Translations under genes and position numbers: made by a program
DNA from: Gelatoporia subvermispora B
Lineage: Eukaryota > Basidiomycota > Agaricomycetes > Polyporales > Gelatoporiaceae
Direction: 5' to 3'
DNA length: 64,000 nt
Assembly (NCBI GenBank): GCA_000320605.2
Contig: KB445810.1
Coordinates: 1 to 64,000 of the forward strand
Notes under the pieces: model-generated
Told to the model about the DNA's origin: nothing
Seen by the model: only the letters and a program-made list of their open reading frames with translations
Databases searched by the model: none
In this document: piece after piece, positions 48,323 to 61,300 of the stretch
How the letters are laid out: each line of letters opens with the position of its first letter
Position numbering within the stretch: the stretch's first letter is position 1

Positions 48323-50598
48323 TCATCTAGATGCAGCTCGCGGTGCAGCTCGCATCGGGATCTCACCCGCAGGCATCGCAATGTTCGGCCTTACTACCAC
48401 CGATTCTCTCCGCCCCCTGATTACACTCCAGAAACCTCTGGCAAGCCAAAATAGAACCTGACCTGCCTTGTGGAAGCCGTAGACGAGGTACTGCAGGGTG
48501 ATGAGGGTGCCGGCGATGCCCGACATCACATAGACAGCCGTGGGCCATGCGACCCATGCGACCGCGAGTATGAAGAACATGAGGCACACGGAGGCAAGCA
48601 ACATGCAAAGTGAAGGCAGCCGGCAAGACAGACAGAAGAAGAGGTGCGTCCCGTAGAAATCGGTTGATAGCCGCTGCGGGTGCGACGTGAGCGCCTGAGG
48701 GGGGCCTGACGCGCGTGGATGGAACATACCTGGAAACGCGCCGCATTTGCACTGCTATATAGCATGAGGAACCACGCGTCGAGCACAATGCCGATCCCCG
48801 CGGTGATGGCGCTCAACACTATAAGCCGCTCGGACAATCCATCCACCACGAAAAGTGTCCCTGGTGAAGGTGCAAAGCCGAAGATGGCAGCATCGATCCT
48901 ACATAGACAGTGACATGAGCATCCGGTGTGTATTCCGAGGAATGTGTTTAGACGTACGCAGCAATCGCTAGCAACTGAGACATGTTTATATCAGTGAAGG
49001 GAGATGAACGGAAGACACCTGAGACATACCGAAGCCCCCACGACGTACCACTCCGTAAGGAGGCGCGCCAGAACCTTGTCGTATCTCTCAAGATCAGGCG
49101 GGTCCTCTAATCGCGCTTCCCGCATTTCATGATAAGGCGCAAATACATCGATGAAATGCTCAAACACTGTGAGCTGGTCACCCTCATGCAATGTAGCTTC
49201 CTGAGATCGCATGTCCAGGTCACCGCACTCCTCATCGGCAACAGTCATACCGTTGACGCAACAAGGGGGTGCTGCCTGTAAGTACTCGTCGGGAGGCGTG
49301 GGTAAGTAGGGCTCCTCGTCAGAGCTGGGTTCACTCTCGGGGACGTCGGAGTCGATGCAGAATCCCTTGAGTTTTCGTGGTCGCCTGTGCCTGAGCTTGC
49401 TCACTGCTGTATCGTCTACTTGATCTCTCCATGTGCGGACCGAGTCCTCGGCAAGAGAGACCAATGTGTCAGACATTCTTGAGGCTGCACATGTGGTATG
49501 AGCTGAGAGCACAACCCGGACATACAGTAGGTAGGACTCACAAACTGCGGCATCAGATGCAACGCCATCCACTAATGATGTGGACGAAGATTGTATAGGC
49601 TCTACAGGGATTGGTACATTGGGTGGATTAGGTGCAACGAGCTTGACGGTCAACGTCGCGCCATGCAAACGTTTACTGCCAATGGTGGGACTCTTCTTTT
49701 GTGGAGGAGGGCAGCTTAGGCGCAAGTCAAATTCTGCAGGAATATTAGAGAGCCGTAGAACGTAGGTATTGGCAAATGGACCCACTTGAGCCCGGTTGTC
49801 CTTGCATTTTCAGCATCTCGCCAAGGGAGATATACACAGACCCGACAAGATGCTTCTTTGACCGTTTCCTGCTGTGCGACCGGTGCCATACAGAGATATC
49901 TAGCAGCGTCCCATGGTGAACACCTCGCCTACGCGCAGGTGATTAGTTCAGGTAGCGCGCGACGGGGATCCGGGGGACTCACAATATGATTGGCGCTTTC
50001 GTATTTGGATTCTGCCCGTCGCAGCCGAGGAGGCAATCTTGAGTGTGCCCATCTACGGTGACCGACACGATCGGCTTCCATGACCTTTCTGGGCGGAGGA
50101 AGAGCAGGCCTTGCGTGCGGCATACTGCAGTAGTAGGCGGTCAATGAGACACAATACAGTTACAAGTTATAATCTTGCACACCTGTCAAATACCAGGGGC
50201 TGTGTGTTCCAAGCAACGCAGCACTCAGTACCTAAAGCGTCAACGGAAGTCGCCGTACTCACTCTGTGAACCTTGTACTGCCCGAGGCAATGGACGTCAT
50301 CTCTACAGGATCTCGGGGAGTGGCTCCTACGGGTTGTGCGACCTTGTCGCGTTGGCAAGAAGACAGGCTGCAGGTGCTCTTGTTCCAGTAGCTTGCAGTT
50401 TGACACCTCCGGTGATAGACCGACGGTGTGTGGGGATGCTATGATGGCGAGTATTGAGGCTCCTGCAGAAGTTGTCTTGGCCTCGACGGTTTTGAGGCAG
50501 TCAGAGAACGTCAAAGGAGGCGATAGTGAGTCAGAAGGGAGGACAGATGAGGGAAAGTGATCAGCGACAGGTGCATAGGATTTCATCACGACGTCCAT
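48323..50598 (-). CDS. C2-domain transmembrane protein
   Basis: Predicted membrane protein with an N-terminal C2-like domain. From the Met at 50598 the first exon is Ser/Pro-rich. The C2 region is spliced from short exons: YLTVCRTQGLLFLRPERSW, PIVSVTVDGHTQDCLLGCDG, QNPNTKAPI, LLDISVWHRSHSRKRSKKH, LVGSVYISLGEMLKM, FDLRLSCPPPQKKSPTIGSK and ATLTVKLV. A Ser/Glu-rich linker and an acidic helix ending RLLTEWYVVGAS follow. Membrane segments are SERLIVLSAITAGIGIVLDA-WFLMLYSSA, CMLLASVCLMFFILAVAWVA and TAVYVMSGIAGTLITLQYLV. It ends near 48323. C2 domains bind phospholipids, often with Ca2+, but the Asp ligands are not obvious here. I do not know a specific function. Exon 1's junction is uncertain; the rest joins in phase. 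Confidence 0.7.
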
Positions 50599-51147
50599 AA
50601 TATTAGACGCCAAGTGATTGCGCACAGCCCACCAGGATTTGGCATCCCTCCGCTCTCACCGCCCCGGAAACTGCCCCAGAACCTTCTCCATTCGTATGGC
50701 GAAAATTCATCCCGAGTGATGTGAAGTCCTCCATAACCGAACACTGCTGGCCCCGAGGTACAGCCCGCATGGGATCAAGCTGAAGAGGTTGCGCCTCGAG
50801 GACGAATCGAGCGCGCTAAGCGCCAAACCGAGAGTTGCTTCCGTCAGGCGTCTATTACAGCACGACCTGCCTTGTATGGCAAGACTTGTCTCTCCCATAA
50901 CTCGAACTTCGAACAAATCGATACAAATCCGCGCCCTCCTCGTTGTGCCAAAATTACAAGGTATCCAGCGATCCTGTTTGGCTGATGCGTCTCCCCGCAG
51001 ATAATACAACGCAATGGTACGCCCACACACGCAAATCATCGCAAAACAGGTCGTAATTACAAAATCTCGGCTGGCGCAGCAGGACGCGCGCAGTCCCGCT
51101 GCAAATCTCCTGCTCGCTCCTTGTACGCTTTGTGCTGGTCACATAAG
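50599..51147. other. Divergent intergenic region
   Basis: About 550 bp between the C2-domain gene and the F-box gene. It must hold both promoters. Nothing else recognised. Confidence 0.4.
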
Positions 51148-51336
51148 ATGCCTTTCTTTGATATTAGCTATTCTTCTGTCCTCCGCGCTTTCCCTCTGGT
51201 TAGGCCACAACGTAACTCCTGCACTGGGGCCGATCCCTGGTGTAATTCCAGTAGTAGCGATGATTCCGATGGCGCCGGGAACGACCCCATCCCCGGCGGC
51301 TTCTTCAAACCGCAGCAGCCTATAGAAACCCTGACA

Positions 51337-53496
51337 ATGTCGCGTGCGCACATTCAGCGGCTTTCGGCGGAGCTCCTTTGCATGGTAGCAGACTATCTCG
51401 ATATTTTCGACATTTTGCGTTTGCGACAGGTTCGTTATTGCTGAGTTCGCATAGCGTCAAACTCAAGGATGTTCACATGTTCTAGATCAACAAACTCTTC
51501 TACGATTTCACCCATCATGGTCATATTTGGAAGCGACTTCTGCGAGACGCTCAGGTCCCGCTGCCTCCTTTACCTCCAACTACCCGACACTCGTTCGAAC
51601 GCCTTACGAGCTTGGAAGCAGAGCGCCTCCTAACACGTGCATACTCCATCGACAAAGTCTGGGAAAGCGATAATCCGTATCCCTATTCTCGATGGGCGTT
51701 CCCTGCGCACACTCAAATTCTTTCCATGGTCGTCCTGCCCGGCGGGCAATACATGGTTGCGTCTGTCACGGATGATAGACAGTACCACTATGGGATCATG
51801 GTTTATGTCATGGACCACCGTCTCGGTGGATGCGTCGCCTTGGCCAAAGCAGCCACGGCGACGAAAGCCTTCAACTTACAGGCAAAGTATATGCCAGTTT
51901 GTGATGCCGATGGCGTAGCCGAACGCGGTATCATGATCTCTTTCGTTAGGAGAGATTTCAAATATCGAGTGCATCGAAATTCAGGGTACGTGGCGCAAGC
52001 CCTATGTAACTTCGATTGTCGTTCACGACTTCTATACTAGGGTCGATATCTCCCAATATACCGGAGACGCAATTGACCCGGAGGTCCCACTCAAATACGA
52101 ATGTGTCACTTTACATATATCCCTTAAACAACTAGAGGTTCTGGGAGATCCTAGGTTCCCACAGAACAGCGAAGAATGGATACGCCACGCACGCAGACAG
52201 CCACACCCATTCAAGACCTTAGCCCTGATACGTACCAGAAGCATCCTGGGGATTCCTGCCTTGGACGAGATCGATGGCATCCCATACGTAGCGGTCCCCA
52301 AGCTTCCGGACCGCATTGTCTTCAAGAATTTGAATGGAGGACCAGCTTCGGTTCTACGCTGCAACAACACCGAACCCTACCCAGACAAAGTAATCTTCCA
52401 CATCTCTTATGCTTCGGGACATAGACTGACAGCACATTGTAGCAACACACTATCAGAGCTATCCGCATGCTTCCGTGCCAAAATCAAGTCCTCGTCGTAC
52501 GCGAGATCGGCGCACCCCTCGAGGGCGAACATGTCCTCGAGATCTACGACATCATTCCGCCCGGAGATGAGCTTACCGAGCTCGCGCGGGATGCAACGGA
52601 TATCGAATGGCTCGAGACCGACACTATCGGTGTGCTCTCCGGGATCCAGCTCAGCGATCACGGCCTCCCGACAACTCTCGACGCGTCCTTCCACACCGCC
52701 CGCGCACCGCAACCAATCACACTGTGGGCGCACCGACATCTACGCCTCGCGCCGCAGGACACGCAACGTGGGCGCCACCCGTATGCGTACTCGGGGCTGC
52801 TCCGCGCGGTCCTCTACCCCGAGCGCACCCCGGAAGGCGGGTACCGCTACACGCTCGAGCGGCTCGCGCCCCTGCGCGCAATACCGCTCGCGGGCGGGTA
52901 CGTCCTACATGCGCTCGTCGGCGCGCAACGCTCGCTCGTGTACATGACCCATGAAGAGGATCTGCGCGCGACGCCTCGCGTACGCGGGCTGCGACGATTC
53001 TGCGACCCGGGGCTCGTGAGTTATGAGGCGGCGCTAGCACGCGCGGACAAGGAGTGTTTTACGCGCAAGATCAAGGTGCCTAAAGATGTGGAGTGGGGCG
53101 CGGTCGCAGCGATGGCCTGGGATGAGAGCATTGGGCGGTTGTGCGTCGCGGAGTGGATGAGCGATGTGGTGCATGTGTTAGATTTTTCGCATGCACCGAT
53201 GTTGGGTAGGCTTTTGTTGTCATCTCATGCGCCAGAAATGCTGATAATGCTCCATAGATGAGGAGGGAAAGCGCGTGCCGGTACCACACGAACTCGAAAA
53301 CGATCCGGACGTGGATATGACCCCGCTGGATGTGCAAACGCAACCAGAGACCGAGGAGGAGGTCAGGAGGCAGCATGTTCTGGCTTACCGCCCTGACCTT
53401 CCATGGTCTCGCTTGATCGAACAGTGGATACGGCCGTCAATCATAGATCACTATGAGCCTAACGATGGTCTCCGGAATAACCATGTAACATACTAG
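51337..53496 (+). CDS. F-box domain protein
   Basis: Likely substrate adaptor of an SCF ubiquitin ligase. From the Met at 51337 the product starts MSRAHIQRLSAELLCMVADY, and LDIFDILRLRQINKLFYDF with HGHIWKRLL completes a typical N-terminal F-box, which docks on Skp1. Five exons join in phase (to 51429, 51486-51985, 52041-52389, 52443-53205, 53258-53496), giving 647 residues. The frame also stays open upstream to a Met at 51148, which would add about 63 mostly Ser/Asp/Pro residues. The rest contains repeated beta-strand-like segments, as in many basidiomycete F-box proteins with propeller-like C-termini, but no clear WD motif. The target is unknown. Confidence 0.82.
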
Positions 53497-54224
53497 TTAG
53501 CTTGAGCTTGGTAGCTCCTACTTCATTACTTTAGCTATACAGTAATCCACCACCCCGTAGGACATCGCCAGAAATTTGATGACAACACCATATACTTCGC
53601 ATAACATGAATAGTATGACATCGATACGGTGGATACTCTATTGGAATATTCTCGCCATGTGCATAGTGTTAATTCGCAATCGTACTGACTCACTGATGTC
53701 GTGGGTACGATGTATTATGCAAATCCTAGCCTACAACCACGATCCTCGTGTCCGTCGGCCGGTATAGAGTTGTGACCGCCCGTCCCCTTTTGCCAAATGC
53801 GTCCTTTGCACACTGCTGCGCATCAGGAAAATATCACACCGTGGGCATATACTGATGTCCCGACTTGAGACATTGTCAGGTCCAGACCGCGCAAATATTG
53901 TTTGTCCCCCACACTTATCATCAATGTTCAAGGTATGGAAAGTTCGAGTACTTGGTTTACTTATGTTCCCGAAAATCCTTGGGACATCATGAGTACAGTT
54001 CGGATTTCTAGTACAATTTGACTGTGTTCGACATGTGTCCACAAGGGACATGTGGGTTATACGTACAGTAAACAGGATATTCTCGGTGCATGTGCTCAGC
54101 ATGCCCCAAGCCAGGACATCAAACTATGCCCACGGATATGTCAGGTTGTCTTATCGCGTCTTATTGACCTTTTGGGACTTGGCGGCGTCCTTTTCATTCG
54201 TTAGCGCCCGATAAGTGCCTCAAG
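53497..54224. other. Intergenic, no gene seen
   Basis: About 730 bp, AT-richer than the flanks, with short frames only, up to the transposon copy at 54225. Confidence 0.4.
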
Positions 54225-54497
54225 TAGTCTCGCAAGCCAGACATTATAGGAGGGTGGCTGCACCACGGAGGGTGCCGAGCGGAGATCGAGAAAACAATGC
54301 ACGCACCCTCCTATAAATGCGTAGCAGACTGCGAGCAGGGCGACGAGCGCGGCGAGCGCGACACGTTGTCAATACATGACAACCTATCTACACCCGCCTG
54401 TACGGAATTCACCAGACGTTCGTGCTACCTCGTTGCAGGAGATCTCGATCTCCAACCGGAGGGCGCCGGGCAACACGTGCGCATGGGAACGAGACTA
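54225..54497. mobile_element. Short internally deleted relative of the 16.4-kb transposon
   Basis: Starts TAGTCTCGCAAGCCAGAC and ends GGGAACGAGACTA, as the 16428-17385 element does. It keeps the left-end GAGCGGAGATCGA block, a degenerate form of the left hairpin, and the right-end CTACACCCGCC...ACCAGACGTTCGTGCT and CCGGAGGGCGCCG blocks. The central coding part is gone, leaving 273 bp. No matching direct repeat flanks it, so the target duplication has decayed or the ends come from different insertions. Confidence 0.75.
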
Positions 54498-54782
54498 AGT
54501 ATACATCGAGGCAAATAAGACAGTACTATATTTCCTGATGCGGCAGGGCTGGGATCAAGAACTGCCTGCCAGCAAGACCGGCTCATAGTCCTGATCGTGT
54601 ACATACCGACATGATACTTAAGTCGCGGATTATACAGAAGGAAGGTTTATCTTCTTCCATTCCTTGTCGCACAGAACGAAGTACCGCTCAATAATCCGCC
54701 CTGCCTCAACTCTCTGAAGAGTCTTTGCTCAGACGATTCGGAAGCGCCGAGCTATTGTACCGTCACGTGCCGATCGATCTTC

Positions 54783-56981
54783 ATGCCAAATTTGGACCCC
54801 AACGTGCCTCGTGGCACACCTCGAGCACACTACTGCAGCGCCGATACTGTCCAGGGCTACGTGGACTCCCCATATATTAGAGTCTTACTTGATACTCCAG
54901 TTCACAAATGCTGCATCTCGCTATGCAATGGGGCGCAGAAGGTCAATCTTGGCAACTCAGATCACACAAATGACGCATCGGATGGAGAGCCTCCAGTGGA
55001 GGAGATCGTACTGAAGGGGTTCGCAGTAGCTGACGACGCATTGCGCAGTATGCGTGAAGCTGACGCGGTAACAATCTTCCTCATATTGACAGCAGCGTCT
55101 ATATGGTATTAACACATCCTGCGGCAGACCTTTCAACATGTCGCGACATTCATTGATACCATACAGTACGGGCTGAACCTAGTGTGCCTCAACTGCGTCG
55201 TCTCTCTTCTTGACAAGGTGATCTTTTAGTTCACTTCTGTAGAGATTATTATCGACTAACACTTTTACGCCTAAGATCTTGGCGTTCATAGAAGATGGGA
55301 ACCCCTCCCGGCCACAGCTTTGCGACATTCTTTGCAAGATCTGTCAGAGAACAGATCTTCTCCCGTCATCTTGCATCGTATCGCTTGACTTATGTGATAT
55401 TGCATCCTCTAAGGTCGTGGGTCAAGGTGGTTTTGGAGCTGTTCGTCTAGGAAATTTTGAGGGTGATAACGTTGCCGTGAAGCACCTCGTTCGCAATAAA
55501 TCTACGGAGATAACATGGCACAAAGTAACACTGTTCTTCTGATTTACATCTGTCTCTATCTCACTAAATGACTCTAGTACATCTATAGGGAACTCTTCAT
55601 ACTGAGATATAGTCGTCACCCAAATGTAGTCTCCTTCCGAGGTGTCCATATTCACGCGTCGGATGTGTACATCGTGTACGACTGGATTGCTCAGGGGAAC
55701 ATCAATGATTATCTGAAGAAACACGAGGCGGCCAACAGAGTAAAGCTTGTATGTGTCAATAATATTATGTGCCATCAAACAAGTTAATGACATGCCTTTC
55801 AGCTACGAGACGTTGCTGCAGGGATGAGGTATCTCCATGAACATGATGTTGTGCATGGAGATCTCAAAGGCGTGAGTGCCTTGCCGCATATGTATCATCC
55901 TCAATCCCTCACCGTTTTCTTGTGCAGGCAAATATCCTGATCGATGACAAAGGCAACGCACGAATAGCAGATTTCGGTCTAGCAACGTTTCACTATGACG
56001 GCAAAGTAGAAACGAACACGAGGTTACTAGGGACTACACAGTGGATGGCCCCAGAGCTCCTAATTCCTGAGAAATTCGCCGCCAGGAATGTCAGAACGAG
56101 ATGTAGCGATGTCTATGCATTTGCAATGACAGCAATAGAGGTACGACGAGTCATGAAATCGCAATCTTTTTATGTGGTAGTGATTCTGTATTTTTTCACA
56201 GGTATTTTCCCTCGACACACCATTCGCTGACGCCGAAACATTGGGCACGGTCATTTGGCGTGTATGTCACGGTGGCAGGCCATCTCGACCAAACATAGAC
56301 CCGGAGATAGGTCTCTCGGATACGATCTGGGAACTCATCGAGCGCTGTTGGCATCATGATTTTCGTCAGAGACCAGCTTTCGATGAGATTTGGCTATGTC
56401 TGGAATCTGAGCTGGCCAAATTCCCAAATACAGGTAGTGTGTGATCAAGTGGCACTACATACTGTACTATTACGCGTACAACTAGGATTCTCAGGACGCA
56501 GACTTCGGATTTGACCGGTATTCCTCTTGTATGTTCCTTACGCTCGCTCGTTCGCAATTGCAGATGAGTTGATACAAGACTCGAATGGTATGTTCAATGG
56601 CATATTGATCTCACCGGCGAAACAGGCGTGACCGTTAACACCGAGGAGGACATTACTGTCCAGGGCGCATCAAATGAAGGGCGGGAATATGTTCCTGGCG
56701 GTAGGGGGGACGGTGTATCGGCGCTGGGAAATCCACAGCTGTCGAATGTAGACGCCAATGGCCGCTATTGCGGCCAGTCAGAGCACTTGTCCAAGTGTGG
56801 CTCGAAACACAAAAGCCCTCATCTTTATCAAACTTGCCGTCATCTGCTGTTGCCTAATGCACATCATGTTGACGATACCCAGCGGATGCCACCTAGAGCT
56901 GATACAACGTGTGTAGGAAGGCGCCGCCCGTGCATACCAGACAAAATCATTATTTGCGGCACATGCGAAGACGTGACGTAG
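54783..56981 (+). CDS. Protein kinase, TKL-like, of the basidiomycete expansion
   Basis: Serine/threonine or dual-specificity kinase. Ten exons join in phase (54783-55067, 55128-55217, 55276-55524, 55578-55748, 55803-55871, 55928-56140, 56202-56433, 56502-56528, 56564-56587, 56626-56981), giving 571 residues. A helical N-terminal region precedes the kinase domain: P-loop VGQGGFGAV, VAVKHL with the ATP-binding Lys, YRELFILRYSRHPNVVSF, catalytic loop VHGDLKGANILID, ADFGLA, TTQWMAPELL, SDVYAFAMTAIEVF and RPSRPNI. C-terminal RCWHHDFRQRPAFDEI completes it. HGDLKGAN in place of HRD is common in the large basidiomycete TKL kinase families; all catalytic residues except that Arg are kept. The C-terminal extension after 56433 has no known domain; a shorter form stopping at 56442-56444 would arise if the intron there is retained. 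Pathway unknown. Confidence 0.87.
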
Positions 56982-58352
56982 GACTGCAATGGAGACGCTT
57001 GACGACGGAGCTGAGATGGTAACGGAAGCTGGAGGCCACTGCATTTGCGCAATGTTGCTTCCATATAGTTGTGATCGTGGTGAAATCACGAGATACTTCG
57101 GGTAAAGACGCTGAACAAGCTGACGTAGATACATACTCGTAGACATGTCTAAAGAGCTGATTGAGCGGCTTGCGCCGGAAAAATCGCGAAGAAGCGTGTT
57201 TGATGGCGCTGCACCTGGTCAGCATGATGTCGTGCCGGTGCAGCCAGACAAGATGTCGACTGACCGGGAATAACCCGGCGTTACATACCACGCAAGGTTT
57301 GCCGCTATCAGGATAGTAGGTCGAGGCGCTGCCAGATATAGCACTTCATCTCGTCTTTCGAGCCTGTCTTGCATTATTAGTGCTGTGCGCCATGATCCTG
57401 GGCCACAGACTAGGATCCTACGGGAGAAAGAGAGACCAAGAACGTTTGAGAAGCCCGTGTGCTGTCCATCTGTTCCGGTACCCACGGGCTGGCACTGCTG
57501 GCAGCAGCATACGGAGCGTTCGAGAAACGGAGATTACTCAGGGGAAGTATGTAATAGACATGCCTCGTGGACCTTGCAGGTATACCCCACTCGATGTTCG
57601 CAGACGCGCGCAAAATCGCAGGAATCCGAAGCAGCCTGGATGAGCGAGCCTGAACGACAAGACAACGCGAGGACGCAAAGACGTGAGCCTGACGCGCCAA
57701 TTGTGGCGTCGGGCGTGAGAGGCTGCCATGCGGGTCCGCGAAGGGAGGAACAAGGTACGGCTCGGGCTTCCGCGATAAGGCGGTAGCTTCTCGAGATCCC
57801 ATTGAATGTGACCAGGCATGCTAGCAAACTCAGGGAGAAGCGTGGGCCTGACCGCTAGCAGCTGCCGCTGGCGTCAAGCTGTGCGCGGACCGGGAGACGT
57901 CACCAGGGCTGGAGCCAGGAAAATACGATGGTGAGATGTGGCAAATGAGGCGTAGAACTTGAACAGATGACAGAGGGACATAGACGGAGATGTGCTGGTT
58001 GTGACCTGTACATTTCGAAAATAAAGATGCTCGGTGGTGAGACCGAAGTCGGGACACTCGAAATATTCGGAGGCGTTGCATTCCAAATGGGGAAGGCGGT
58101 GGCGGACGGTGCCTTGGCCGGGGCGGAGGCGCGCGTGCTGATGCTGCTCGACCTGCTCGGCCTGCCTTTCGACGCTGGCCCGGGCGCTGCCAACGCCATT
58201 ACTCTCTCGTCCCTTCCCTTCCCTCGCCCTCGCATCTTCCGCCATCAACACACACGTACCGCTCGTCAATCTCACCGACATCGTCGCCCTCACCATCGTG
58301 GATAGCACACACAGCCGCAACGTGCTCAAGGTCCCCGTCTTGAGCCAAAAGC
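56982..58352. other. Intergenic, no gene seen
   Basis: About 1.4 kb between the kinase and the ubiquitin protease. Long overlapping frames on both strands are in GC-rich sequence and show no motif. The end nearest 58353 probably contains the protease's 5' UTR. Confidence 0.4.
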
Positions 58353-61300
58353 ATGGCCATTGGAAAATGGATCCCCTTTGCCAACACAGCTCATTCCTCA
58401 ACCACAGCTACGACCGCCGCCGTAGAACAGCCTCCCGTTATCAGCGCCGCAGACGCAAAGCAGTTCGGGTTCGAGAACGTGCGTCGTTTGTGCGCCCCTC
58501 GTGTGTGCGTTACGCTGATCTCTCTCCGCAGTTTGGCAACACCTGGTGTGTATCGCATCTCTGATTTCCCTGATTTCGTCTACCTGCCCCACTACCTGTG
58601 AGGTTGTCGACTTGCGGACTTCTGTGTGTCCGAATCCTCTAGCGTGCTTCGCGACTCGAGAATCGTCGCCTTCCCATACACTTGTGTTCCCATCTGCGGG
58701 CATCTCTTTGGTGCAGTCGTAGCCCCAGGCCAAGTACGAGATGCGTCGCGAGGTGTGGGGTCAGCGCGCGGCCCACTTGATCAGTCGGTGAGAACACAGG
58801 AGGCCCGTCACTCTCCCTACGAACTTCGACCCGTGGACCAGCGAGTGCGTAACGACTGGGGGGAAGGGATGAGGCCGACATGCACTGCAGCCCTGCTCAG
58901 CCGATAGAGGCCGCGTAGGAAATTGCGGAACTTCGGAATTACATCTGCTCACCAGCGCCGAGGACGACGCCCGTCGGCTCCTTGCATTCTGCCTATGCAC
59001 GACAACTCCGGATCTAGTCTTGACGTTGCAGTTGTTGGTTTGCAGGCTGTGCAATTTTGTTGCGCAGCTCGAGTGTCGTGTGTCCTTAGTTCTGGGTCTA
59101 CAATTCGGGCCCAGTGCTGCCTGCGGTCGCAAGCTGGGGACATCACGGCCTCTATATTTTGCAGGCTCGCAGTCCGATTGCGTTCCTCTTCCGATTCACG
59201 TACATAATCTTACTTGCGAGCATCTTGTGCGGTAGCATTCACTCGTGGCGCTTTTGCATGTCGTTCCAGAGATCACAGGGAGAACGTGATGTCTCAAATT
59301 TATTTTTGCACTTTGTTCATTCGCTGTCCACAACCATAACACTAACCAAAATGATGTCACCAGCTATGCGAACTCTGTTCTACAAGCTCTCTATTTCTGC
59401 GGTCCCTTTCGGGAGCTTCTGACGCAATATCCCGACCCCTCGGTACCAGAACCGCTCTCCCTTCCGCCTCCCGCACTCCCCCCTGCGCAACCTCCACCCC
59501 CGCCAGCTCCGCGAACCGTGCGCGGTCGACTCGAGCGCAAATTCTCCGTGTCCGAGTCGAGCCCAGCGCACCTGAGCCCCTCGCCCGTAGCCCCACACGC
59601 AAACGGCACGACGCCTGCCCCCTTGATCCCGCCCTCACCCCCGACGCTGCTCTCCGCGCTGCGCTCGCTCTTCCTGCACATCAGCAGGAACCCGGCTGAC
59701 CGCGGGACGGTCGCGCCGCGGGCGTTCATCGAGAAGCTCAAGGAACTGAACGAGCTGTTCCGCGGGTCGATGCACCAGGATGCGCACGAGTTCCTGAACT
59801 TTCTGCTGAATAGGATTGTGGAGGAGATGGAGGACGACCGGAGACATGTGAATGGACAGAACGGCAAGGCACCGTCAGGGGAGGATCGTGAGTGCTCTCT
59901 CAGTGCTTGACTCCTGATTTCTCAAACCCTGGCAGTGTCTACGTCGGTGGGTACCTTGCCTTCCACAAATGGAGCGGCGGCTTCGGGATCGCACTCTGGC
60001 GCGATGGATCAAGGCTTCAACTCACCGTTTGTACACCGGCTGTTCGAGGGTGTTCTGACGAGCGAGACACGATGTCTTACCTGCGAGACTGTATCATCCC
60101 GGGACGAATCATTCCTCGACCTCTCTATCGACATCGAGCAGAACTCGAGCGTGACTGCGTGTCTGCGGCAGTTCAGCGCGAGCGAGATGCTGTGCCAGAA
60201 AAACAAGTTCTTCTGCGACTTCTGTTGTGACCTGCAAGAGGCGGAGAAGAGGTATGTCGACGTCTTGTCCGGCGCAAGGCCCGTGTCATGTCGTCATGTC
60301 ACGCCACGTCATGCCAACTGGGATTGATGATGGATGGTGACCGTCGTGGCGCAGGATGAAAATCAAGAAGCTGCCGAATGTTCTAGCGCTCCATCTCAAG
60401 CGCTTCAAATACCAGGAGGACCTTGGCAAGTATATCAAACTTGCTTACCGTGTTGCGTTCCCGCTCCAGCTGCGGTTGTTCAACACCGTGGATGATGCGG
60501 AGGACCCGGACCGCTTATATGAACTGTTCGCCATCGTCGTGCATATTGGAAAGTATGTGTCACTGCTACCTCTTTTACATTCGTCATTATCCAGCTGATT
60601 CCCCCGTTTTACAGCGGGCCACATCATGGTCATTACGTGACAATAATCAAAGCACGGGGCATATGGATGCTCTTCGACGACGACAATGTCGAGACGATCA
60701 AGGAGTCCGACATTCCCAGATACTTCGGCGACTCATCAAGTGGGTCCGCATACGTACTCTACTACCAGGCGGTGGACCTGGACATGGCTGCGCTCGGCCT
60801 CCGGGCCCCAGAGCCTGCTCCAAGCACGACTGACGTGGGATCCGCGCCGGGCAAGACGGTCGAGGTGTCGATCTCGTCGGAGACGAGCGAACGAGACCTG
60901 GAGTCTCCGGTGCTACCTCCTGGGCTCACGGAGGAACCTGATGCGTCAGACAAGAGTGATTCGCCGAGCATTGGCACTCCCGCGTCACATCCAATACCGC
61001 TATCGACAAGTTCGGCCCCGAAGCCGCCCTTCGTCCCCGGGAGCGCCCCTTCGACGATTTCGACGCGGTCCGGGCAAGGCTCGAGCTCGATATCATCCCA
61101 GCCGGCATCGCCGTCAGGCACAACGCTCGGAGGGCTGATGCATACCATTAACCCACTGCGGCATAGCTCGTCGCGCATCCGATCGGCGAATGGGAGTGCC
61201 TCGGAGAATCGACGTAGCCTCGTCGAGCCCCCACCTGTGCCACCTCTACCTGCAGGGAGCAGCTCACGTCGCCCTGACACTTCGCACTCGAGCGCATCAA

